Shown here one piece after another: positions 45,473 through 51,163 of a stretch of 64,000 bases of DNA (the first letter of the stretch is position 1; the number at the start of each line of letters is the position of its first letter). Below the pieces are notes generated by a model. It was not told the DNA's origin, ran no database searches, and was given only the letters and a program-made list of their open reading frames with translations. Source of the DNA: Burkholderiales bacterium (GTDB lineage Bacteria; Pseudomonadota; Gammaproteobacteria; Burkholderiales; Burkholderiaceae_D); NCBI GenBank assembly GCA_016177875.1, contig JACOUL010000018.1, positions 1 through 64,000 on the forward strand. The letters run 5' to 3'. The position numbers and the translations under genes are program-made.

Positions 45473-46317
45473 GATACTCCTCGTCGCTTGTAGGGCGGAT
45501 GAATGATCAGCAGATTGGCGTCATGCGTAACGATGCCGAGTAGTACGGCGCCGAGCACGCGTTCCAGGCCGATCCAATATTCATGTGGCCCGCCGTAGGG
45601 GTTGAGTTGGTACGGATCGACTACCAGAACCTTGCGTGTTGCATGGTTGTAGCCGGCGATGACCACAAAATGCCCGGCAGGTACACCGCGAATATCGTCC
45701 GGAATACTGTCCGGACCGTATTCGCGCGGAGCGCGATACAGATACGTTGAATTTAACCCGGTCAGAATCGGCAGTTTGCGGCGAAGCATTCCTTCGATTA
45801 AGCCGCGCGATAAATCCATTAAGCGCAATGCGCCGCCTAGCTTGAGAAATTCGAGGTAACCGGTTGTTGCCTGCTGCAGGCGATAATCCATCTTGACTTC
45901 GCGCTGCTGTTGCAAGCGTTCGGCAACGTTGATCTTGCGATTGCCGAACCAAGAAGGATCGAATACGTTCAGGTTATAGGTATAGATGGTGGCGCGATAT
46001 CCTTTGCGCAGCGCATCGCAGGCAAGGAAGACGGCAAAAGTGCCGCCGAATTCCAGCCGGCCTGTGCGTGCAATAATTTCAGGAAGAGGCTCTTCATCTC
46101 CCCAATAGCGATAAACCGCATGTAAGCAAGTCGGACCGCACGTGGTTTCGTCCGGCTGCGCGAGCATTTTGACCGGCAAATGAAGAAATTGCGGCGTGCC
46201 GGCGTTCGGCTTTCTCGGCATGTCAGGCAAAACCGGAAGCGAATGCGGCAAAGCTGCCGCATGATTTTTTCGCGTAGCAACGGCGCTCGTTGATGCCGGA
46301 TGTTTGAAAATTTGCAT
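45469..46317 (-). CDS. Peptidase C39-like protein, first gene of an amide-ligase operon
   Basis: 282 residues. A papain-like C39 fold: QPDETTCGPTCLHAVYRYWG with presumed catalytic Cys60, GTFAVFLACDALRKGY, and later GVPAGHFVVIAGYNHATRKVLVVDPYQLNPYGG holding the His and Asp of the triad. No transport ATPase or membrane segment, so it is a stand-alone cytoplasmic member. C39-like proteins in such operons may act as peptidase, transglutaminase or acyl-transfer enzyme on the peptide product. ATG 46317; no sigma-54 or strong sigma-70 promoter recognised upstream. Its stop overlaps the ATP-grasp start (GTGA). Confidence 0.85.
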   Translation of the reverse strand: MQIFKHPASTSAVATRKNHAAALPHSLPVLPDMPRKPNAGTPQFLHLPVKMLAQPDETTCGPTCLHAVYRYWGDEEPLPEIIARTGRLEFGGTFAVFLACDALRKGYRATIYTYNLNVFDPSWFGNRKINVAERLQQQREVKMDYRLQQATTGYLEFLKLGGALRLMDLSRGLIEGMLRRKLPILTGLNSTYLYRAPREYGPDSIPDDIRGVPAGHFVVIAGYNHATRKVLVVDPYQLNPYGGPHEYWIGLERVLGAVLLGIVTHDANLLIIHPPYKRRGVS

Positions 46318-46458
46318 GTCGCCGTTCCCGAAATCTCCTAGGGAGGTGTTCGCAAAACATCAGATGGCGTGAAACAATGCGAGTTCCATAAATCTTTAGG
46401 GCGGTAAAAATTACAGGCAAATGGAAAAATGTCGCGCGTCGCTTCGACTAAAAGCGCA

Positions 46459-46475
46459 TAGGCATGGATGATGCA
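46459..46475 (+). promoter_or_regulatory. Sigma-54 promoter of the secreted protein gene at 46528
   Basis: TAGGCATGGATGATGCA: GGCA, G, R and TGCA match; GG (46461-46462) and GC (46473-46474) have the required ten-base gap. Predicted start near 46486. Confidence 0.78.
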
Positions 46476-46527
46476 TATGATTTTTAGTTCGGCTACCCAG
46501 CCGTCAAACGAATGAGGAGTATCCACT

Positions 46528-47280
46528 ATGAAATCTTCATCCAACTTGCTGTTCGCTATCGGAATGGCTTCAGCTGCCGCGTGGGCTCAAACAGGCGTGC
46601 CCGCAACACAAGTCATTCCGGCGCAATCGGTCCAATCACCCGGCTCCGAACAAAATGCTGCAAGCACTGATCAATCTTCCGGCGCTTCGACAAGCGGGGC
46701 AAGCGGTCAAGGAAGGTCGGAAGGGCAGCTCGTTACTTCGGAAATGGCTCATTCAAAAGTAAGCAACGTGCAGTCCCCCATCACTGCTCAACCGCATACC
46801 GAGAATGGCGTTACTTATATGTGCGGCGGGGTGGGAGAAGCGGAAGCGCAGTACATGAGTCAAGCCGCTCGCGACTACGATCTCAAGCTGACCTTTGCCG
46901 CGCGCAGCGGCGCCTATGTCGCGGATCCGACCGTGACGATCGCCGACGCAAAGGGCAATGAAATATTGCGCAAGATTTGCGGTGGCCCGATGATGCTGGT
47001 CGATTTGCCGAAAGGCGGCGCCTATCGCGTAAAAGCAGAAATCGCCGGACACACACTGGATAGAACGGTGCGTGTGCGCGAGGGGCGCATCAATACCGCC
47101 GTATTTACCTGGCCTAGCAACGTAGTCGGAGTAGATAGGCAGGCTGAAACGCGGCGCGGCCCCTCTACGGAAAGCAGCGGCGGCAGCGAGGCGGCGGGCG
47201 GCAGTACAGGCAGGGGGGCATCCGATTCAGCGCCGGCTCGGCGGCAGTCGGATTTGAATGAACGGCAAGAAGCCGATTAA
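46528..47280 (+). CDS. Secreted protein with carboxypeptidase-regulatory-like domain
   Basis: 250 residues: signal peptide (SSNLLFAIGMASAAAWA, cleavage near 20), Ser/Gly/Gln-rich region to about 75, then a folded part at 85-195 with GVTYMCGGVGEAEAQYMSQAARDYDLKLTFAARSG, DPTVTIADAKGNEILRKICGGPMMLVDLPKGGAYRVKAEIAGHTLDRTV (an Ig-like CarboxypepD_reg pattern with two Cys that could pair), and a Ser/Gly/Arg-rich tail. Function unknown; soluble periplasmic or exported. ATG after ATGAGGAGTATCCACT. Regulated by a sigma-54 promoter at 46459; divergent from the C39/ATP-grasp operon. Confidence 0.78.
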   Translation: MKSSSNLLFAIGMASAAAWAQTGVPATQVIPAQSVQSPGSEQNAASTDQSSGASTSGASGQGRSEGQLVTSEMAHSKVSNVQSPITAQPHTENGVTYMCGGVGEAEAQYMSQAARDYDLKLTFAARSGAYVADPTVTIADAKGNEILRKICGGPMMLVDLPKGGAYRVKAEIAGHTLDRTVRVREGRINTAVFTWPSNVVGVDRQAETRRGPSTESSGGSEAAGGSTGRGASDSAPARRQSDLNERQEAD

Positions 47281-47318
47281 AAAAGGAGGGCACGGAAGTG
47301 CTTACCCCAAGAGAGGCT

Positions 47319-47345
47319 GACGAGTGCATCCGCGTTGCACTCGTC
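47319..47345. repeat. Perfect 10-bp stem hairpin with A run, between convergent genes
   Basis: GACGAGTGCA-TCCGCGT-TGCACTCGTC then AAAAAAA on the + strand. The T run needed for termination would lie before, not after, the hairpin on the minus strand, so neither direction gives a classical terminator. Confidence 0.7.
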
Positions 47346-47368
47346 AAAAAAACAAGCGCAGGCCGGCG

Positions 47369-47533
47369 TTATTTGCTGCCGCCGGTACTGCCGCCGGTGC
47401 GAGCGGCATCAGAGGTGTCTTGCACTTTCTCGCCGCCGCGTTCTACGTCCTTGCCGAAACCTTTGACGGTATTGCAGGCGGACAAACTGGAAGCGAGCAT
47501 CGTTACCAGCAGAATAGCAAAGAACTTTTTCAT
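47369..47533 (-). CDS. Entericidin-like small lipoprotein
   Basis: 54 residues (MKKFFAILLVTMLASSLSAC then NTVKGFGKDVERGG, KVQDTSDAA and a Gly/Ser tail). Lipobox SLSAC with Cys20, followed by the NTVxGxGKDVExxG core that defines entericidin A/B, small outer-membrane lipoproteins linked to stationary phase and osmotic stress. AGGAGAAAATC precedes ATG 47533. Short enough to be missed by gene callers. Lies downstream of the yqjD-E-K-like genes on the same strand, 23 bases from the last, so it may be in the same transcript. Confidence 0.9.
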   Translation of the reverse strand: MKKFFAILLVTMLASSLSACNTVKGFGKDVERGGEKVQDTSDAARTGGSTGGSK

Positions 47534-47556
47534 GATTTTCTCCTATAAGTAAATCC

Positions 47557-47916
47557 TCAACGACGCCGGCTAGCGGCAAAACGAGCGATAGTGGTTGCAA
47601 CGCCGAAGACTATGCGTAGCCGATTCTGATTGCGCGACACCGTGGTCGCGATAGCTCGTCCTCCCTGCATGGCAGTGCGTGCCGAACGGCGCGGGCCGAC
47701 AATCAGGACAGCCACTGCTATGGCTGTGAGCACGGGATGGTCACGAATAAAACGAAAAGTTTTACTGCGAGGGAAGGTGTAGGCTTGTCTCGTGGTATCG
47801 ACTGCGGTAACCACCTCGTCGGTACCCTGCAGCATGCGCCGATACGCCACGCGGCTGGCTTCCATCTTGGCCAGTAGTGCATCCTTTTCTTCGGCAAGCG
47901 AACGATGCGGACTCAC
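47557..47916 (-). CDS. YqjK-like protein
   Basis: 119 residues. A charged, helical N-terminal half (SLAEEKDALLAKMEASRVAYRRML) precedes one or two hydrophobic stretches (HPVLTAIAVAVLIVGP; LRIVFGVATTIARFA) and a basic tail, as in YqjK, the third member of the yqjD-E-K operon. Its start overlaps the stop of the YqjE-like gene by four bases. Role unknown; presumably inner-membrane associated. Confidence 0.75.
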   Translation of the reverse strand: MSPHRSLAEEKDALLAKMEASRVAYRRMLQGTDEVVTAVDTTRQAYTFPRSKTFRFIRDHPVLTAIAVAVLIVGPRRSARTAMQGGRAIATTVSRNQNRLRIVFGVATTIARFAASRRR

Positions 47917-48278
47917 AGGCTCTCCTTTAGCGTATCCATATCGCGCCGCAACTCACTGCGCAGCGTCGTTAAGGTGGATTCGCCATGGTAATGCTTGACA
48001 AACATCAAGCATCCGGCGGCGAGACCACCATACAGCAACACCACAAGCCATGCCGCCAAGGTGCGATAGTCGCTATCCCAAGCCGTCACGATAATTGCCG
48101 CGCCAATGAAGAGGATAGCCATGACCGCCAGAATGGCGGCCAATACGTATGCGGCCACCTGCACGCCTACACTGCGTCCTTGCAGCTTCATTTCGATGCG
48201 CGCAAGCTCCTTGTAGTCGTGCAGGCGATTTAAGGCAATCGCAAACAGCTGTTTCGACTTTTTGATGGTCTTGAGCAT
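47913..48278 (-). CDS. YqjE-like (phage holin superfamily III/DUF1469) membrane protein
   Basis: 121 residues with two membrane helices (AAYVLAAILAVMAILFIGAAIIVTAW and TLAAWLVVLLYGGLAAGCLMFV) flanked by amphipathic helices (LHDYKELARIEMKLQGRSVG; LRSELRRDMDTLKESL). Size and topology match the YqjE family, often grouped with holins though usually chromosomal and stress-related. ATG 48278 directly follows the YqjD-like stop. Confidence 0.85.
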   Translation of the reverse strand: MLKTIKKSKQLFAIALNRLHDYKELARIEMKLQGRSVGVQVAAYVLAAILAVMAILFIGAAIIVTAWDSDYRTLAAWLVVLLYGGLAAGCLMFVKHYHGESTLTTLRSELRRDMDTLKESL

Positions 48279-48689
48279 TTAGCGCCGTCCGAACAGCAAG
48301 CCCAGCGCTAATCCGACGCCGCTTGCCACGGCGATCGACTGCAGCGGCTTATCTTTCACATAGCCCGTCGTGACGTCGACTCCACGGCTAATTTGGCGGT
48401 TGGCCTGCGCCGCCACGCCGCGCGCGGCCGACTTCAGCGAGCTGAACTTTGCCATTAGGCGTGCATGCTCCTGCGCAAGTTCGTCGTCGCTCAACGCGCT
48501 GGCGCGACCTAGAAGCGTATCCAAGTCTGTTTTTAAGTCCGTCAACTCGGTACGCAATGCACCGCTCATACGGCGCGCCGTCGTTTTCATTTCGGAATAG
48601 GTGTCTTGCGCCGTGCTTCTCAGCGTGTCGCTCGTGCCTGCGGCAAAACCCGCGGTGGTTCCTTGACCGGTGGGAGAAGAGGGATTCAT
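48279..48689 (-). CDS. DUF883 (YqjD/ElaB) family protein
   Basis: 136 residues. Ser/Thr/Gly-rich N-terminus, a long amphipathic helix (LRTELTDLKTDLDTLLGRASALSDDELAQEHARLMAKFSSLKSAARGV split over about 45-95), then a C-terminal membrane anchor with the conserved VKDKPLQSIAVASGVGLALGLLFGRR-type end (Gly-zipper helix and RR). YqjD and ElaB of E. coli are stationary-phase inner-membrane proteins that bind ribosomes. AAAGGAGCCCC precedes ATG. First gene of the yqjD-E-K-entericidin set; probably read through from DUF1328 45 bases upstream and so under its sigma-54 promoter. Confidence 0.9.
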   Translation of the reverse strand: MNPSSPTGQGTTAGFAAGTSDTLRSTAQDTYSEMKTTARRMSGALRTELTDLKTDLDTLLGRASALSDDELAQEHARLMAKFSSLKSAARGVAAQANRQISRGVDVTTGYVKDKPLQSIAVASGVGLALGLLFGRR

Positions 48690-48734
48690 ACGGGGCTCCT
48701 TTGTACGCTTTACATAGATTAGAAGGAATGACTG

Positions 48735-48905
48735 TCACTCTTGCCTGCGGTTGAACAACCCGACAATCAGACTGACGACGGCAACGATGAGGAAAAGGTA
48801 GAACAGTATCTTGGCAATTTCCGCAGCGCCGACGGCGATACCGGTAAAGCCGAATACGGCTGCGATGATGGCAATGACGAAAAAGATGGCGGCATAACGC
48901 AACAT
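48735..48905 (-). CDS. DUF1328 (YtjA-like) small membrane protein
   Basis: 56 residues, [19 protein letters not shown] then [22 protein letters not shown] and [12 protein letters not shown]: two helices, the whole DUF1328 family in its typical length. The family is stress-inducible in several bacteria with unknown function. AAGGAGACCAGC before ATG 48905 decides the start. A strong sigma-54 promoter lies 45-61 bases upstream. Confidence 0.93.
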   Translation of the reverse strand: MLRYAAIFFVIAIIAAVFGFTGIAVGAAEIAKILFYLFLIVAVVSLIVGLFNRRQE

Positions 48906-48949
48906 GCTGGTCTCCTTATTGTTGAAAAAAACAGAGATGCCAACTCCAC

Positions 48950-48966
48950 TGCAAAGGATATGCCAG
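48950..48966 (-). promoter_or_regulatory. Sigma-54 promoter of DUF1328 and probably the yqjD-E-K genes
   Basis: On the minus strand CTGGCATATCCTTTGCA: CTGGCA and TTGCA perfect, ten bases between GG and GC. Predicted start near 48939. Two adjacent inverted repeats lie 91-123 bases upstream of it (49057-49089), a usual distance for an activator site. Confidence 0.85.
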
Positions 48967-49056
48967 CAATCGAGATACAGGCATAGCCTTCGCAGTACAC
49001 TACCATGCGTGCAGTCGCTACTTGACCGGCATACAGGTTTTTTCAATTTAGGAGGC

Positions 49057-49089
49057 TGCATCGCCGGATGCATTCAGCTAAGGCTGAAT
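49057..49089. repeat. Two abutting inverted repeats, candidate enhancer-binding site
   Basis: TGCATC-GCCG-GATGCA (49057-49072) directly followed by ATTCAGC-TAAG-GCTGAAT (49072-49089). No T run on either strand. They sit about 90-125 bases upstream of the DUF1328 -24 box, where sigma-54 activators usually bind. Confidence 0.5.
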
Positions 49090-49119
49090 CAATGCTAGGA
49101 ATTTTCTGAATGTCGCATG

Positions 49120-49155
49120 AAAAAAATGCCCTCGTTCCTGCCAGGAAGAGGGCAC
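49120..49155 (-). terminator. Intrinsic terminator of the ssb operon
   Basis: On the minus strand TGCCCTC...GAGGGCA with an inner TTCCT/AGGAA stem, a long hairpin with one bulge, followed by seven T residues. Lies 22 bases after the ssb stop. Confidence 0.92.
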
Positions 49156-49176
49156 AGGTGAATGATGCATTAAAAA

Positions 49177-49620
49177 TTAGAAGGGAATGCGCTCGTCCTC
49201 GTCGATGTTTTGCTCGGCTGTACGGCGCGCCGGCAACTTTACGCCTCCTGCAACGGTGCCGGCTTCAGCCCGTTGTGCCTCGTGCATTCGACCGTCAAGC
49301 ATGCGCATGTCATCGGCAATGATTTCCGTTGTATAACGGTCGACGCCTCCTTTGTCGGCCCATTTTCTGGTTTGCAAATGTCCTTCGACATATACCTGTG
49401 AGCCTTTGCGCAAATATTGATCCGCAATTTCCGCTAGCTTTCGGTAAAGAACGACGCGATGCCACTCCGTCAGCTCTTTTCTTTCGCCGCTGGCTTTGTC
49501 ATGCCATTTTTCAGAGGTGGCCACCGCCATATGAGTCACGGCGTCGCCGCTCGCCATGTAGCGCAATTCCGGATCGCGCCCGAGATGGCCGATGATCATT
49601 ACTTTGTTTAAAGTTGCCAT
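49177..49620 (-). CDS. ssb: Single-stranded DNA-binding protein (phage/accessory type)
   Basis: 147 residues. OB-fold signature [76 protein letters not shown] and [15 protein letters not shown]. The short linker and C-terminal tip DEDERIPF keep the acidic, Pro-Phe end through which SSB recruits partner proteins. Shorter than the usual chromosomal SSB (about 170-180), and encoded 12 bases after a Sak4-like ATPase gene, an arrangement typical of phage recombination modules rather than of the housekeeping copy next to uvrA. Confidence 0.93.
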   Translation of the reverse strand: MATLNKVMIIGHLGRDPELRYMASGDAVTHMAVATSEKWHDKASGERKELTEWHRVVLYRKLAEIADQYLRKGSQVYVEGHLQTRKWADKGGVDRYTTEIIADDMRMLDGRMHEAQRAEAGTVAGGVKLPARRTAEQNIDEDERIPF

Positions 49621-49632
49621 AACATTTGGTCC

Positions 49633-50547
49633 TCATGAAATTTCTGCTTCTTCCGAAGCTTCCAATGCTGCCTTGCGTTCGTCTTTCACACGGGTGAGTT
49701 CCGCAACCGCAGCCGCATCTGGAATGGCGTTGGCGGCGCGGTAGGCCGCTGCAAACGCGTTGTAGAGTTCGTCGAGCGTATCGGCATGGAGAATTGAATC
49801 CGACAGCGCAGCAAGCTGCTTTTCATCCATCGCTTTCGGCGCCTCTTCTTCAGCGCCGGAATCCAACCAGGAGCGCAGTCGGCGCCCCAGCTCAACATCC
49901 GGCTTGACGATCATGCCGTCAAAAAGACGCGTGCGATCCTTGCCGACATAAGCCATGTGATGCGCATCGAGTTCCATGAATACGGTGAACTCGTAATCGA
50001 TTCCTTCCCGCATGACAGGCGCAAGGCCGATTTTTCTCACGACTTGTTTGCCGGTACGCTCATCTTTTTCCTGAACGTATTCGGTTTTTGCGCGCATCGT
50101 GGAGATGATGTGACAGCGGCTTTGCAACAGTGCTTCCACCAAGGCATTGTGTTCCGGCGTGACCTGCCGCCACGCTTGCCATGAATTACCCGAACGATCG
50201 GCTATCTTGCCTTGCCGATCGAGCGAGCCGCCTTCGCCGCTCCACGCGTGCGAAAGACTATCGACAATAATGGTGCTTACGCCGGCCTGCTCCAAAGTGT
50301 GAATTGCTTCGACGTAGCGCGCCGGCGTAAAAGGTGGTGCAAGACGTAGCACGTCATAACCTTCCGGCAGCAGATCGGCATACAAGTCGCCGCTGCCATG
50401 TTCGGTATCGATCATGCCGATGCGCCCACCCAAGCCGGAGGCAATCAACAGCGAAGAATAGGTCTTGCCGCTACCAGCCGGACCCGACATGCCGAGGCGT
50501 AATTTTGCGCGCCGCTTGGTAGCGCGATGAATTTCAAATTCGCTCAT
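49633..50547 (-). CDS. Sak4-like RecA-fold ATPase (AAA_24), phage recombination type
   Basis: 304 residues. RLGMSGPAGSGKTYSSLLIASGL is a Walker A for a RecA-core ATPase; GRIGMIDTEHGSGDLYAD, VSTIIVDSLSHAWSGEGG (Walker B) and CHIISTMRAKTEYVQEKDERTGKQVVRKIGLAPVMREGIDYEFTVFMELD match phage single-strand annealing/recombination ATPases of the Sak4/AAA_24 class, which need an SSB partner. The C-terminal 80 residues are helical. ATG 50547 preceded by GAAAGGAAAGATCGC; the frame extends 34 codons upstream without support. Paired with ssb downstream. No integrase or structural phage gene is nearby, so this is a remnant or domesticated module. Confidence 0.87.
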   Translation of the reverse strand: MSEFEIHRATKRRAKLRLGMSGPAGSGKTYSSLLIASGLGGRIGMIDTEHGSGDLYADLLPEGYDVLRLAPPFTPARYVEAIHTLEQAGVSTIIVDSLSHAWSGEGGSLDRQGKIADRSGNSWQAWRQVTPEHNALVEALLQSRCHIISTMRAKTEYVQEKDERTGKQVVRKIGLAPVMREGIDYEFTVFMELDAHHMAYVGKDRTRLFDGMIVKPDVELGRRLRSWLDSGAEEEAPKAMDEKQLAALSDSILHADTLDELYNAFAAAYRAANAIPDAAAVAELTRVKDERKAALEASEEAEIS

Positions 50548-50679
50548 GATGCGATCTTTCCTTTCAGAGTGTTCAGTTTCGATTTGTTCACGACAGCCGA
50601 TTTGCGCAAACCATTGCAAACCGCCGTCGTCTTGCTGGTGGTTTTCCATGGGATTGCCGAAGGAGGAAGGGCGGGTGGA

Positions 50680-51120
50680 TCAAGGAATATTTTTGAGACG
50701 CACATGCGCCAAAATACGAAGCGCTGTCGGCGATAGGAATGCCGAAGGTAGCAATTTTTTGACATGCGCAGCGGATAAACGTTCCTTTTTTACGGCGTCC
50801 AGCAGCGCTTTTTCACGATGTGCCGGATCGCTGCCTAGTGACGGAATCCAGCGCGCCGGGTGTTTTTTTCGACGTGCCGCGGCCACCGCGTTCCTATAAG
50901 ATTTTTCGAAGACCGTTCGGGCCGCTTTAATGTCGCCGCTTTGCAATAAAGGCAAAGAACGCCCCCATGCATGCGCCATTTCCTCCGTCCAAACCACCGA
51001 TGCTTCCTCGCACTTTGGCATCATTTCCCAGGCTTCTTGCGGGCTAGGACGACCATCATCAAGACAAGCATCGATACTGCTGCCTATGCTGGTAATTTCA
51101 AAGTGCGAATGCTCATTCAT
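50680..51120 (-). CDS. Hypothetical protein upstream of the Sak4/ssb pair
   Basis: 146 residues, soluble, not recognised. First half: SIGSSIDACLDDGRPSPQEAWEMMPKCEEA with AWGRSLPLLQSGDIKAARTVFEKSYRNAVAAAR (helical); second half: basic, PARWIPSLGSDPAHREKALLDAVKKERLSAAHVKKLLP, with IPSLG-DPAHRExAL typical of small proteins encoded near phage or plasmid replication genes. Same strand as Sak4, 132 bases upstream of it, so possibly part of the same module. Confidence 0.6.
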   Translation of the reverse strand: MNEHSHFEITSIGSSIDACLDDGRPSPQEAWEMMPKCEEASVVWTEEMAHAWGRSLPLLQSGDIKAARTVFEKSYRNAVAAARRKKHPARWIPSLGSDPAHREKALLDAVKKERLSAAHVKKLLPSAFLSPTALRILAHVRLKNIP

Positions 51121-51163
51121 TTACTCGATGAATATGGCGTTTTAGCGTCAAATTTCAAGCGCT

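Noticed and set aside
46360..46400. Minus-strand TGGAACTCGCATTGT as a sigma-54 promoter for the C39/ATP-grasp operon
   Set aside because: The -12 element has GT instead of GC and the -24 box is weak; too poor to list although the spacing is right.
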